A stretch of 64,000 nucleotides of DNA from the NCBI RefSeq assembly GCF_947179515.1, contig NC_067488.1:26303039-26367038 (forward strand). Direction: 5' to 3'. Each line of letters opens with the position of its first letter. Position 1 is the first letter of the stretch. Shown here in pieces: positions 37,735 to 50,465 of the stretch. The notes beneath the pieces were generated by a model. That model had not been told where the DNA came from and searched no databases. It worked only from the letters and a program-made list of their open reading frames with translations. This DNA is from Apodemus sylvaticus. Lineage: Eukaryota > Chordata > Mammalia > Rodentia > Muridae. Position numbers and translations under genes: made by a program.

Positions 37735-39773
37735 TGAATGTGCGCACTTATGTGTCCCTGTGAGATAAAAGCAATAGAAGCAGTCTGTTGAGCTAGCCCA
37801 ACCTTACAGAGATAATCTCCTTTGTGAAACAGCCTCTGGAGGAAACCACTCCCCTCAGCTGTCCCTGGAAAAGGTGGCCATGATGAACCCCTTGTTCCTG
37901 TGCTGCTGGCCTTCCCCCCGTTGGTCTACGAATTCCTTCCAGTTCAGCGGCTCCTTCCACTGAACCGAATCTAATTATTTTATTCTTTATACATGCAACA
38001 CAGCCTCCCATCCCATCTTCTTACCCTCAACCCCAAATTAACTAAGTTGTCCTCGTTAAGTATCTGCAGACATGGCTGTGTGGGGGAAGACATTTAGGTC
38101 TCATTCTCAGGCCCTGCTCGTTTTCAGGCTTGCTGCTCATCTCTTAAAATAACAGAGCTTTGACACGCAGGGTAAGAGAGGCCTGTTTTCCTCAGGACTC
38201 CTGATACTGGAGTTTCAGTCCAGTAAAATATTTTAGTGAGCGTCTGAGGGAAAGTGGTGGACAATCTGTTTCTTCAGAGACCACAGCAAACCAGCCGTGT
38301 CTAACCCACCCTTCCTGCACCCTGTTCTTGGTTTCATGGTCAGGGCAATAGGGAGGCCAAGAGACTTTCACAATGGGGGTAGGTATTGTGCAAAGAGGGC
38401 ACAGTTTTGAAATCCAGACCCCACGTAGTTCCTGAGTGACTGTCAGGAGTCCTGAGGCGCCATTAAAATCTGCTCTGGCCACCAGCATCTCCTCAGACTG
38501 CCGTGTGTTGGTCACAGCAGCAATCAACTAAACTCAGAAAAACCTACACAATTCGGTGGCTGCCAGAGAACATTGGGCAGCAAGATAGACGGACTGGCAA
38601 TACAGATAAGGCCTTTCTGAGATTTTCAGGATGGGAATATGTGGAGGGGGAGTGGAAAAGGTTTTGGAGAGCCCAGTGGCTATCCTCAAGTCTATTCTTC
38701 AGGTTTGTGAATCTGAGTGTCTGCTTACTCGCTGGAGGTGTGGGACTCACAGTATCTGTCTCTGGAAGGAGCTGCCACAGATGAATACCACACATCCCCA
38801 GCTGCGCTCAGATGATATTTAGTAAGCTCCTTTACCTCTGTGCCTGAGTTTCCCCCTTGTATTTTACCCAGAGTTGTTGTAACAAACTGCCATGAACTGA
38901 GTGTCGTAAGAGATGAAATACTGATTGTGTTCAGCATTCGCTCTTCCCATGATCCTCGCTGGGCCTTCATTCATTTATAATTATCATCGTCATTGCTAAC
39001 TTTCATTCAGATTTCCCAAACTTAACATCTAAAAATAGGCTTTCCCCCACCCCCAATGGAATGTCTCAGGAAATGAGACCTCTGCTAACGTGATCAGCCA
39101 GTAATTCGCATCTTCTTCTTATCTTGCACACTCCATTGCACAGATAAGTTTTGACTCTGGCTGTTCCACCATCAGTCTGACCACAGCCTCCAGGGTCTGC
39201 TCCACTGTCCCCTGAGTGGGTTGCCCTTCATGTTCTGATAGGTGTGTGTGTGGTATCTCTGGGATTAGATAGCTTGAATTTGAGCAGCTAGCAAGGTAGT
39301 GTTTCTGGTTGTAACCCTACTCCAACCCTATACTCTTTCACAGTGACATAGATCACAGTAGCAGACATTAGCCATCCCTGCCTCTCACCTTCACTGCCTG
39401 CTTGCTAACCCTCCACTCTCCAATTCCTGCACACACTTTCCTGCTCTTCTCAGGGAAGCTCCAGGCCACAGCTAGTGCAGCCTCTACCGGGCCTCCAGGA
39501 GTTGCTAAGAAGTTACTGAATGTTTTGTAAGTGTTCAAAGCCAATATGGATGGGTGACGGAAAGCGTGTGTTTCAGGACCAGCACTGACCCGACCAGGAA
39601 AGCGACTGGAGAACTCACTGAGGGGGAGGTAGCTTTACGATCATCATTTAGCATTCACACCGGGACAAGATCGCAAGCTGGTTCTTTAATGGACAAAAAG
39701 ATGGAAGAATAGAAAATGCAGCCAGGTTCTGATCAGTGGTCCAGACAGCAAGCTCTGTGAAGATTGGGTGTCA
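35008..39773. other. Repeat-poor single-copy DNA, no gene seen
   Basis: Nearly 4.8 kb with only one TG array and no clear SINE, LINE or LTR. ORFs up to 140 codons have no family signature. At 35763-35778 gcactgcagggggctg resembles a CTCF core in 11 of 14 positions. Confidence 0.5.
37698..37736. repeat. (TG)n microsatellite
   Basis: TG array with TA interruptions. The only simple-sequence array between 35.0 and 39.8 kb. Confidence 0.96.
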
Positions 39774-39915
39774 GGGTTGTATGGTTGCTTACACCTCTAA
39801 TCCCAGCACTCAGGAAGCAGAGGCAGGAGGATCTTGTGCAAAGCTGAGATCAGCATATTCTCCATGACAAGTTCTAAACTAGCCAGGTCTATGTTATGAG
39901 ACCTTGTGTCAAAAG
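39774..39915 (+). mobile_element. Diverged B1 SINE
   Basis: Contains ctaatcccagcactcagga, gcagaggcaggaggatct and gagaccttgtgtcaaaa. It is more diverged than the B1 at 26.1 kb. Confidence 0.8.
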
Positions 39916-42224
39916 TGAAATCAATTAAAGACAGGGAATATAGCAAATTAGAGCTCACAAAGGCCTTGTGTCTCTTCTAGGACACAAGTTCAGCACAACA
40001 AGACACTTGGCCATGCCATGGGTGTGTCCAAGAAGAGATGAGTCTTAATAAGCAGTGTATATGCCTATGGGGGAAATAAAGAACATAGGTCAGACTCAGT
40101 CATCCCCCTGCCCTAAACCTTCCATTTGTTTCCTGGATCACTTGACTAGAAGCTGAAGTTCTTCTGCCGCTGTCCCATCTAAGGCCACCACAAGCAGCCA
40201 ACATCACTCTGCTGTGGCCCCCTGGGCCTTAGCTAGTCCTGGAGTGCAGCACACCCGTCCTTGCCTTCGCACTAGCTCGTTTTCAACCGGAACCATCCTT
40301 CTCCCAGCTATCTCTGCGGGTTTCTGCCCCTGGAAGTCAATTCTGCTTCAAGGCTGACCTTTGTGATTTATAGGTAGTCATCGGTCACTAAGAGAAAAGG
40401 CCTCACAGGGCTTCACCACTCTCTGGGTCTCTGCGGACTGAGAGACATATCCTTCGGTGGTGTAGACACTGGTAAGGTGCTTGTGTTCCTATGGGAACCC
40501 CTCACCTGTGCTTCCTTCCGCAAGCAACTCTAAAGAATCTCACTGGGTCACGGGACACCAGTAGGAAAGTGGAGAGGGGATTATTTGGAATGGAGTAGGA
40601 AATCGTGAAGAGTGGGAGGGAAATACGAAAATATGAGACTCATGGAATCAAAGTACTATATATAATATATATTATATATATATGTGTGTGTGTGTGTAAT
40701 GCACTTTATATGTAATATATAAAATTATATATAATTACTTGTAATTAGTGCAGGCTAATAAAAATAAGTAATAGGAAATATTTCCCTCAAAGCAGCCCTT
40801 CTTGATCACTAGAGGGTCAGAGCTACTAAAGCGCCCATGAATCTCTTCCAAGCACCCATCATAACTGATGTTTGATACTTATTTGCTGGTTGAGTTATCT
40901 GCTTTATATGCATCTCTAAGACTCTACCAAGGGGAGGAGTCTGTGTTGATAGCTTTGGAGCCCCTGGCACGTATTAGAATTGCAGTAAACATTTCATAGC
41001 TACAGAAATTATTAAGGGCCAGGCTCCGGCTTTTCAGGAATTACCTCATATTTCCCAATCCTCCAATGATGTTGGTGCCATGAGGCCCCCATCTGTCAAA
41101 GGCTCAGGGAGCAAATAAATCTCCTCTGACTACCCACTAGTAAGGGTTAGCAGCAGCTTCTGTACCAACTAGCATTCGTCCAGAACCTGCTCTAACCCAC
41201 TGACTACCAGGAGGTAGAAAAGAAACAAAGGCCTGTATGTGACAGATTTGAAGATGCAGACACACCCACAGGCAAGTCCTGGGTGGAAGGCAGCTGTGAC
41301 CAGGGCTCTAAGCAAACCTTCCTCATGCATTTCTGTCTCCTTCCTGCTTAATGACCTGCACTGCCCTCCTGGGTGATGCAGTGTGAGGGAGGGAAAGTCT
41401 TTGGAGAGGTAGCACTTTGTAGCTCAGTCACCAGCAGACCATGGTGGTCCAGGCTACTCCAAATATGGCAGTGAGCTACATGTATGTATCTTTTGTCCCT
41501 AGAACAGACCCATCTATCTTTGTGCCCACAGTGGTTGAAATCAAATATTTTAACATCAGGTGATATAAAGAGCTCTGGACTGGACGAAGTCACCTTTCTC
41601 CTCCATTCAGTCACTAAAACACCTGTGGCAGCAAATAATAATAGTAACTCTCATTTTCTTAATCTTAGCTGGCACGTTCCCAGAGATCTTGTAACTAGTT
41701 TCTCCAAGTTCTTCCCGGAAAAAATTAATCCCAGTTACTTCTTCATACAGAGATGTTCGATAACTTTGCCAAGCTACCCGGCTACAGTCAGATTGAGCTG
41801 GAGGGAGAGCGCAGGCTTTCTTCTGAGGACAAATGGTCACCGGCTCTTATTGTGACTCTCAGCTTTATAAAATTGGGGGAAATGTTCTTGATCACACTTC
41901 TCAGCCTGAAACGCCTGTGCTTTTTGAGATTGAGAATGTGGTAGGAGTTTTGAGTCATGGGTATGAATGGAGAAGAAATGCAGACCGGGCCGAGCCAGGC
42001 ACAGCTGGGCAGAAAGGTCTGAGCTGCAGCTCCCTGTGATGGAGTCCTTGCTTGGCTCTCGCCACACTACAGATTGCTATGTCCCTTCCATCTACGGTGT
42101 GTAGAGCCCTGGTGCCCGCTTCCCCCTCCGAACACTGCTCCATATAGGAAAAGGAAATCCAGAGTTTCTTGACCACAGCCTCAGATCTGTCTTTCGTGCA
42201 GAGCCCTGTGTACACAGCCAGGGT
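39916..42224. other. Single-copy DNA, no gene seen
   Basis: Apart from the AT/TG tract at 40.66 kb I see nothing. The ORFs at 41348-41855 on both strands are mutual shadows. Confidence 0.5.
40656..40735. repeat. AT/TG-rich low-complexity tract
   Basis: Alternating AT and TG with self-complementary tatataatatatattatata-like sequence. Likely cruciform-prone. Confidence 0.9.
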
Positions 42225-42300
42225 TGTTAGCACTTTATAGACAAGTAAACAGAGACCTGACTTGGAAAAAGTGGTCTGAAGCTCACACCTCTCCCTACCC
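42225..42300 (+). mobile_element. MIR fragment
   Basis: Shows tttatagacaagtaaacag and gacttggaaaaagtggtct, the MIR right arm only. Confidence 0.4.
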
Positions 42301-42424
42301 ACTATGACTCTTCCTAGGCCCAGGTCTTTGTCTGTCACTGGGATAATCCTAGGCTTCTGTTCTCCTCACCTCCTCCTGCTTTTGCCACATCTCCGTGAGT
42401 ATAAAGACCCTATGACAATAGCTG

Positions 42425-42645
42425 TACTTCTCTAAGCGAGTCTGTGTGCCAGGATTGTGCTGAGGGCTCCCCCCAACCCCCATTGATTCCCTTCTGATCC
42501 TCAATATACCCCTTTGGAATGCATAGCAATGGGGGGCATTTTATGCAACAGGTCCTTGAGGCCCCAAACCTTCCTTTATACAAAATCACACAGCTAAGAA
42601 GTAGCAAGACCAGCCACTGGGATTCCTGGTCCTGTAGAAGAATGT
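42425..42645 (+). mobile_element. MIR relic, nearly full length
   Basis: Shows tctgtgtgccaggattgtg, ccttctgatcctcaatata, cacacagctaagaagtagc and ccactgggattcctggtcc in full MIR order. Overlapping ORFs on both strands are therefore unlikely to be genes. Confidence 0.65.
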
Positions 42646-43050
42646 CCAGATTCCTCGGTGTGGTATTCATACATCCCATGCCCACTGCCCACGCTACGCT
42701 CCCACACTGTGTGCTGGCTCCTCTCCTTCCCCACCCTCTGTCAACCTTGCTGGGCCTGCTCAGCCACGTCCTCCCTCTGGCCCTGCTCTCTGGAACGACT
42801 GGCTCACAATGCTCTGCTGACACTTGGTTCCATGCATCTTCCATGTACCGGGCAAGCCCCACCCTCTCCACACAGCCTCCTCTACCCAACTTCTCCCTCC
42901 TCATGCTCTCCAGAGCACCCTGTGTGGCTGTCAAAGAGTGCCACAAGCTCCTTAACAGATGTCATACATCTGAGAGATGTAGGACAATATGGGAGGAAGG
43001 CAGGTAAGGCAAAATGACAAAGAACATAGCCCTTACCAAGGGCCTTTTGA

Positions 43051-43214
43051 TTCCTTTCTGCTTTCTTCCTTTCTTTCCTTTTTTCCTTATTTCCTTCCTT
43101 CCTTCCTTCCTTCTTTCCTTCCTTCCTTCCTTTCTTTCTTTCTTTCTTTCTTTCTTTCGTTCTTTCTTTCTTTCTTTTGTTCTTTCTTTCTTTCCTTTCT
43201 TTCTTTCTTCCTTC

Positions 43215-43291
<77 letters not shown>
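43051..43291. repeat. (CTTT)n/(CCTT)n array
   Basis: About 240 bases of pyrimidine-only tetranucleotide repeat with CTTT and CCTT variants and rare G. It abuts the antisense B1 tail. All overlapping ORFs are low-complexity artefacts. Confidence 0.97.
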
Positions 43292-43292
<1 letters not shown>

Positions 43293-43428
43293 GAAGCAGG
43301 GTTTCTCTGTGTAGACCTGGCTGCCCTGGAACTCACTCTATAGACCAGGCTGTCCTGGAAATCAAGAGCTCCCTCTGCCTCTGCCTCCTGAGACCTGAGA
43401 TTAAGGGAGTGCACCACACCACCTGGCC
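43293..43428 (-). mobile_element. B1 SINE antisense, next to a CTTT array
   Basis: Reads gaagcagggtttctctgtg, ggaactcactctatagacc, ctctgcctctgcctcctga, and ends gcaccacaccacctggcc: antisense B1. The preceding (CTTT)n array at 43051-43291 lies where its A-tail would be. Confidence 0.93.
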
Positions 43429-44086
43429 CTTTCTTTTTTGCCATATGGTGCCAGACCAACAGAACATGTTTGGTTGAAATGTGAACCATGAGCAACTAGC
43501 TTGAGACTCCTGCGTGCTCCTTGAGACCTCATGTGTTCCTCTGCCTTGTCAGTGCTTAGATGGGGGAAGGAGGGAAGCTCTTCAGTAGCAATTTGGCATC
43601 ATAGAAGTTAACTTTTTGTATCATTGGGTCTAGGAAAAAATGTCTTAACATTTCAAACCATGGGCTATCCTGTCAGATAAATTCCAGTTTAATGAGCATC
43701 TCAGCCACTCATTTCCCAAAAGATCAGAGGGAACTAGCGGGTTTATGAGTTTTCAGAGTCTCACATCAAATTGGAGACAATAATATCATTTACACAGAGT
43801 TTGTGGGTTTAACCACGTTAGTGTACACTCACAGTGCCAGGCAAACAAGGAGCCTTCACCAAATGTGCCAAGCTGGACCTCTAGAGCATTCTGGAAATCC
43901 AGTGGTGATAATATACAGCATTTTTCTTCCTCATTCCTCCTCCTCCTCCTCTTTAGTGAACATATAAAGCAATAAGTTTCTCTAAGGCATTTCCTACATA
44001 TGTCCTTAGGTGGGCTCTTGTTTGCCCACCCATACACTCTCCCAGCCCTTGCTCCGTTTTTGTTAGTCTAGTTCTTCCCCCAGTGA

Positions 44087-44181
44087 GCTTTCACTCTGAT
44101 TTCATGTCACGTATATTCTGTTATCCTTCTCTTGCTCCTCATTCCCTTAAGATGTCTTAACTTTCCTCATAATCTCTACTT

Positions 44182-44254
<73 letters not shown>

Positions 44255-44300
44255 ACACACATATACACACATGTGCACACACATATACACACAGGCATAC

Positions 44301-44333
<33 letters not shown>

Positions 44334-45160
44334 TACACACACACACACAAGCATCCATCTATATACGTTTAAATCTTGATTCCCCAAATGAGAGGAAACA
44401 TATAATATTTACTTTTCTTGGACTGGCTTATTTTACTTAGCATGATGACCTTTAGCACAATTAACTTCCCCAATAAGTGATATAATTGCATTCTTTGTAA
44501 TCGGGTAAAATTCCATTGTGTACACATACCATATTCTCATTATCCAATATGTGGCCATCTAGATTGGTTCCAAATTTGAACTGTCAATAGTGTAGACTTC
44601 AAAGTCAGTGTGAAAGTGTGATTTATATATTTTGGATGAGGACTATATTCAGGAGTGGATCATATAGTAGTTGTTTTTAGCTTTCTGAGGAGGCACCATA
44701 TTAATTTTCTTAGTGGCTCCACCAGTGTATGTTCTCATTAGCAGAATGTAAGCGTTCTGTGTTCCCAACATCATCACCAAGATATATTGCTTTTTTATAG
44801 TTATAACCATTCTGACTTCACTGGGATAGAATATTCCAAAGCAGTTTGCATTTCCCTGATGGTTAAGGAGGTTGTGTGTTTGGTTTTTGTTTTCTCGAGT
44901 ATTTATTAGCCATTTATATTTCTTCTTTTTGAGAACTGCCTATTCAGTTCAATAGCCTACTTATTGACTGGATGATTGGATTGTTCTTAATATTTAATTT
45001 TTGGAGATAGAAATGTCCAAAAATAGACCCTAGATATTAATGCCCTACTAGATACTTGGTTGGTAAAGACTTTCTCCCATTCTGCATGTAAGTTATCTTT
45101 TCGCTGTTCTGGTCGCTTCCTTTCCAGAGCTGCACCTATTGTCACTCGAGTGACAGACAA
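44087..45160 (-). mobile_element. Old L1 fragment, antisense, with internal CT/CA arrays
   Basis: On the plus strand the text runs through recognisable antisense L1 3' landmarks: decayed versions of the segment with attccattgtgtacac, ccatctagattggttcc and caataagtgatataat, then tgcatttccctgatggtt and the region near ttctcccattctgcatg. Many mismatches suggest an Lx-type or older element. A CT/CA array at 44186-44349 sits near its 3' UTR end. No long ORF survives. Boundaries are approximate. Confidence 0.75.
44186..44349. repeat. (CT)n(CA)n compound array
   Basis: CT array to 44222, then CA with TA interruptions to 44349, inside the old L1 at 44.1-45.2 kb. Confidence 0.96.
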
Positions 45161-46370
45161 GCAGCAAGCCACTGTTTAGGCAAGGTACAAATCAGTAGTT
45201 TGAGAATATGCTATATGATGTAGGAAAATTAAATAGAGAGTAAAACAAGGTTCTTGGGGAGGAAGTTAGAAGGAGATTAGGAAAGTCTTACTGGGAAGAT
45301 GACTTTGCCCAGAAGGTAACAGTAATACAAGCCTCAGGCACAGAATTCCAGGTACAAGTTAGAAGGGTGAGGGACTGGTGGTGGGCACACTAGGCACTGA
45401 GCACTACTGCTCATGGTGTTTGCTGTGATTAGCACAAATGGCCTCGCCCTCTGAGTCTGCCACCCTCAGGGACAGGACTGCTGCACAGCTCTCCTGTCTG
45501 TAGCAGGACTGAGATGCAAATCATGGCTGAATGATATTTCAAAATCGAGCAGCCGAACAAAGGCTGGAGAGGACTTGGGAGGGTGATGGAGCAGAAATGA
45601 TGATCAAGGGACGGGGAGGAGGAGAGACGGGCTAGCCCTCTAGGGGAGGGACATTTTGAGGAAGAATCTTGTATCTGAGGGACACTGGAATCTTAGGACA
45701 ACCCAGGCAAGGAGTTCCAAGTGCCATTTGAATGACATCAGTGCTGGCTGACAAAGGCAGCCTCCATTGTCACCGCAGGGTGGGCAGGTTTTCAGTTCAA
45801 GAGAATGTTCTCCCCACTCAAGCTGTACGGCCTTGGGCAGAAATCCAGTGTGTGAGTCACTACCAGATGTACGTCTTGTCAGGGAAAGCTGCGGCCACAG
45901 AGAAACTAGTCATGGGTTCCCAGAAACTTCCTGAGGATGGGGCAAGGGACCCTGTGGAGGACATGTGCAATGGAAGGGGGAGGTCCGAGGCTGGTGACCT
46001 GATCTGGTACTGTCAGGGTCCGTCACTAAGACCCTGAGAGGTACGGAGAGCTAGACCACTGAAGCATCCGAGGCTTGGCTGCCTTCTCTCCGCTTCTCAT
46101 GTCATGACCGTAGCCTCCTGAACTCCTCAGGAGAAGCCCACAGAGTGCAGGAGGATGGATTGAGGGAGGCAGGGAGCGATTACCCTGGCCCTCAAACCAC
46201 AACTGAGTTCAATTCCAAGGCCTTCCCCAAATGAAGAAGCCTGTGTAGCCCTTGATTCCGTCATCTACAGAGGTGACAAGATGGGAGCTCTCCAAGGTCC
46301 CACCCAGCTGGGGCATCAAGGACCTCCCTTCCTGTCCTTCTCTGTAGGTGGTGGGAATGGAAACCTAGGC
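45161..46370. other. Single-copy DNA, no gene seen
   Basis: No repeat or exon that I can support. It leads into the CCAAT minisatellite. Confidence 0.5.
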
Positions 46371-46499
46371 GCATGGACTTTGTCAGAACCAATCAGACAC
46401 ACCCAAGGCTGGAGCATGGACTTTGCCAGAACCAATCAGACACACCCAAAGCTGGAGCATGGACTTTGCCAGAACCAATCACACACACCCAAGGCTGGA
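46371..46499. repeat. 43-bp minisatellite, exactly three units, with CCAAT boxes
   Basis: Units start at 46371, 46414 and 46457 with gcatggactttgtcagaa or gcatggactttgccagaa. Each includes ACCAATCAGA or ACCAATCACA, a CCAAT-box core. Few differences separate the units, so the expansion is fairly recent. The frame repeated in the overlapping ORF only reflects the array. Confidence 0.95.
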
Positions 46500-46975
46500 G
46501 CTCCTGCCCTAACCAGGTCTGCATGTCTCCACTTCATTCCGTTAGCTTTCCTCCTCTCTTCCACCTCTAGTCCTGAGGTGAGCTCTTCCACACTCCTCTC
46601 TACCTGCAAGCCTCTCCTGCCAGACATGGAGGTCCAGTCACCATGACCTAGAGAGATGTGGATTTTAACTCAGGACCAAGATGGGAATCCCCAGAGGCAG
46701 TACCATTAGGAAGTAAGAGCACCTTCAGCCCCTCTCCTGTTCAAATCCTGTTGAGTCCTTTAATCCAGAATAAATGGCAACCCTACCACAGAGCCCTTGT
46801 GGTCATCCTAGCCAGAATTGTCACATTTGCAGGCCCTGCCTCCTATGTCATTTCACAGACCCATAGAGGGTGCTTTCCCTTCTTTGTTTGTGCATAGAGT
46901 CTAGCTTCTCTATGTAAATTTGAGCTTATTGAAAGCAAGAACCAAGATGCATGTGCGCGTGTGTGCACACACACA

Positions 46976-46999
46976 CCATGACCACCACCACCACCACCC
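46976..46999. repeat. (ACC)n repeat
   Basis: About seven ACC triplets next to a short CA run. Confidence 0.9.
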
Positions 47000-47144
47000 T
47001 CCTCTCCCACACCTGCTGCAGTGTTTGTACTTGAAGAGTTGGAGAGGGGATTTATGGAGTCAATCTTTCTTTCCTGTAGAAGGATTCTGTCCTTTGAGAA
47101 GAAATGGTGGGATATGTAAGAGCTCCGCCCCTTGCACACTGTGG

Positions 47145-47265
47145 GACCTGAGTGAGTTATTAACACTTAGGTGCCTTGGTGTCCTCATTTGTAAATTAGG
47201 GATAATCATAGCACCGGCCTGCGCGGCCGTGATGACTTAATGAGTCATGCGGGGAAGTACCTCCT
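47145..47265 (+). mobile_element. MIR-class relic (right arm)
   Basis: Shows ggacctgagtgagttatta, ggtgtcctcatttgtaaat and gcggccgtgatgacttaat, as in the MIR3/MIR right arm. Confidence 0.4.
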
Positions 47266-47621
47266 TCTGTGGCCAGGATATGCTTGGCAATGTCTGTGGA
47301 GTTGCTCAGTGTTTTGTTTTTTTTTGGGGGGGGGGGAGGGGGGTCCTTGTTACAGAATTTTACTTTATATTTAAAAATAGGCTATATTGCCTTGACGCTC
47401 AAGTTTGACACTGGTTTGCTGGAAAACCAGTCCCTGGATTCTATCCCCTACGATTACTACATGTATGCCCTTGACTATGTACTGTGTGCCTCTAGTTACA
47501 CTCTGGCCAAAGCAAGGCCAGGGGATGCGGATGGGGCAGAGTAAAGCCTTCAGTCTCCAGTTTGGGGCTGGCCACCACATCCAGCACTCTTTACTCAATT
47601 TGTGTGGCCTTGAGTCAGCAG

Positions 47622-47627
47622 GACACA

Positions 47628-47665
<38 letters not shown>
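47622..47665. repeat. (CA)n microsatellite
   Basis: CA array with one CC interruption. Confidence 0.96.
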
Positions 47666-47668
<3 letters not shown>

Positions 47669-49329
47669 CGCTTGTTTTGTTTTTAGAAAAATGAGTTTAG
47701 TGAGTATTATTTATGAGTGCAAAGTGAAAACTGCAATTTTATTTTGATCCTGAAGGCAAGTAATATTTAGGCTGTTTAATAAAGGGCTGGAAAGGAGGCA
47801 CAGCCAGGAGAAAGCCCACAGGTACCTGCTTTCCCTTATCCCTACCCACTCCATCAGTCACTCACAGGACAATAGAAGTGCTGTGGGTTTATCTGATACC
47901 CTGTGGAAATCCAGGTTTTTCTTAGATGTGGTCAAAAACATAAGGGATGCTCAGGAGAAGGGAAGCAGACTCAGCATTCGTTCAGTGCTGCCATGCACCA
48001 GATGTCAGTGCCGTGAGTTCATGCAGTAGCTAGAATGAAGAATTATAATCGCAAACCTAATTATAAAATTATTTAATCTCCATCCTACTCAGCTTTATAG
48101 ATGACAAAATAAAATAAAAAAAACCTTGTCTCAGACACAAAGCTCTTGAATAAAAGACACCTTCTGTCGGTCTCTAGGCAGGATCTTCTCAGTGAACCAA
48201 AGACGTTAGGGCCTACAGCCAGGAGGGAGACGGGTAGATGCATTCTGAGGTTGATGCCTGCAAGTCCTAACCTGTCATGACCTCCTAGGAGACCTGTAGT
48301 CCAGTCTCCTCCATTGTCCACGTTTGACTCTCGTTTCTTGGAGATTATGAAAAAATTCCCAGTTGATGCTGTCTCTGACGGAACTGTTCATTTAAAGAAA
48401 GAAACCACTACCGGCCCTGGAAGCTTGGGTTTCAGGCTCACTTTTGTGTCTCTTGCAAGATTCAAGGTTCTCATGGCTTCCCAGCCTCGCAGCAGTGCTG
48501 GGAGCTGTAATCACAGGTGTTTTCACCACTCTCCCATTCTCATCCCCCCCCACACACACATACACCTGCCAACAGCCACAGTGGAGCCAGGATCCCCCAC
48601 CCCCACCCCGCCCCCAGGCCAGACAAAAGGAGGCTCAAGCAAGGAGAATTCTTCTCCACATAAATCAGACAGCACTGTGCTTGCTCTCTCTGAAGATTTC
48701 AGAATTCAGGAAAGAGCTTCTCAAATCATGGGGCACCCAGATATAGAGGAGGCAGAATTCCATTCGATAGACGCTTCAGACTAACCCTGAGTCTGGACCA
48801 GATACAGAATCCAAGTCATCCGAGGCCTGTCTTCCCTGCCGGGTGAAAGGTTGACTCACTGAAGGGCTTTCAAGGCCCAGAACACTCCCATTCTCCTTTG
48901 CGGCTCTCTCCACCTTAGCCACTCTGGTTACCTTCCAGGCTTTGGGGGAGTCATGTCTCTCCCACAGCAGGCACCCACCCCCTCCTTCACACAACGTCGT
49001 CCCCCCTCTCCATCCCTCCCTGTATGTCTCTTGGGACTCCCCTCAATCTGTGCTGGCCTCATATGCCCTCCTTGCAAGCTTGGCACCGGTTGAACCATGC
49101 TAGGTTTAGCACAATAATGGCTTTGATGTCTTTGTCCCCGTTCTGGTAAAGCCAGGGTTCACCTTATCCACAGCTTAGCCTGTAATCTGTGCCCCTTGGA
49201 AGGAGGGGGCGAAAGAACAAAGGAACAGCCTGGGACAAAACCGTTGTGGCCGCCACCCTCCCTGGTGCTCAGGATATCAAATGTTGACTGTGCTTGACAA
49301 CAGATGAAGAGGAAACACTTTCTCCCTCT
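47666..49329. other. Single-copy DNA, no gene seen
   Basis: A 156-codon plus ORF (48314-48784) crosses a CA/C-rich tract and has no recognisable domain. No supported exon. Confidence 0.5.
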
Positions 49330-49880
49330 TTTATTGTGGGCATGCGTGCACGTATGTTTGTGGTTTTGCAGATGCATCTATGCCTGTGTGCATACATGTG
49401 CAGGCACATGTCTGTGGAGACCAGGAGTCAACCTCTAGTACAAGCAGTCCAACACTGTCCACCTATTGTTAAGATAGGGACTCTTATTGGGACTTGGGTC
49501 TCATAGGTTAAGCTAATGAACCCCACAGTCTTCCTGTCTCTATCTCTTCAATGCTAAGATTATAAGCCTAGGCACCACCATGCATGGCTTTCCCCCATTT
49601 TTCTCAGGCATAGAATGATGTGTACACATGTTCCATGTATGTAAGTGCACATGTACACGTGGGTATGAGTGTGTGACTGTATGTGGAGGTCTGAGCTTGC
49701 TAATCAGGAAGCTTTCTACCTCATTCATAGAGGCGGGGTCTATTGGTCAAATACAGAGGTGGATTTGATACCACTTACCCCAAGGACCCTGTCTCCACCT
49801 TCTAAGGTTGGAATCACAGACAAGCCATGGGCAGCCAGCATGCACCTGGGTTTTGGGGATCTGATGTTACTGACTGAGGT
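49330..49880. repeat. Two adjacent copies of a rodent repeat
   Basis: Two stretches (about 49330-49585 and 49600-49880) share one layout: a TG/CA-rich start with a tgtggag box, an internal aacctctagta/ctacctcattc segment, then an accctgtctcc-like and aagattataagc/ggaatcacagac segment, and a ccaccatgcatgg-like or agcatgcacctgg end. It resembles a common rodent SINE-like family with a TG-rich start whose name I cannot fix. Confidence 0.45.
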
Positions 49881-50270
49881 GGGGTATCACCTGGAAAAGG
49901 TGATTGTCACACTACCAGGCCAGGGTGTGATAACCACACTGAGGCTCCACAGAAGCAGTGTGTGGCCTTCTGTCTTCTTCAGTTTCTCTCCTCTCTCCTG
50001 GTCATAGTCTATGTTGGGTCCAGCCAGAGCCCAGGGCTCCCTCTTCTGTGCCATGTATCTCTGTATTATGCTTTTACCTCAGGGTAAAATTACACGTTTT
50101 TTTGAGAGTAGTTTCTTACTGCCCAGTACATGTTGGCTGAATGAACATAGAATGGACTACGTTAGAGGAAGATATCCTGGGGGGGGGGGGGGTCTCTCAT
50201 TTGCAAACCTTTAAAGTAGCCTCTGTCTTTTTTTTTTTTAAGTATGTACAGTTCTTGTAATACTTTGGGG

Positions 50271-50313
50271 ATTTTTTTTTAACTTTTATTTCATGTGTAT
50301 TGGTGTTTTACCT

Positions 50314-50368
<55 letters not shown>

Positions 50369-50465
50369 AGACCTTTGTGAGCCACCATGTGGTTGCTGGG
50401 AATTGAACCCAGGTCCTCTGGAAGAGCAGCCAGTGCTCTTAACATCTGAGCCATCTCTCCAGCCC
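50271..50465 (-). mobile_element. B3-class SINE, antisense, with internal TG/AG array
   Basis: Reversed B3: gggaattgaacccaggtcc, tggaagagcagccagtgct and gagccatctctccagccct at the right. The left has aacttttatttcatgtgta. A (TG)n(AG)n array at 50315-50363 interrupts it. Confidence 0.85.
50315..50363. repeat. (TG)n(AG)n array inside the B3
   Basis: TG then AG dinucleotides inside the antisense B3 SINE at 50271-50465. Confidence 0.95.

Noticed and set aside
42410..43007. Overlapping ORFs of 178 codons (minus) and 162 codons (plus)
   Set aside because: They are shadows of each other and cover a MIR relic.
42962..43495. 177-codon minus ORF rich in E, R and K
   Set aside because: It is the translation of the CTTT array and B1.
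46371..46499. Repeat-containing protein suggested by the ORF over the minisatellite
   Set aside because: The peptide repeat arises from the DNA array, and no splice sites or codon bias support it.
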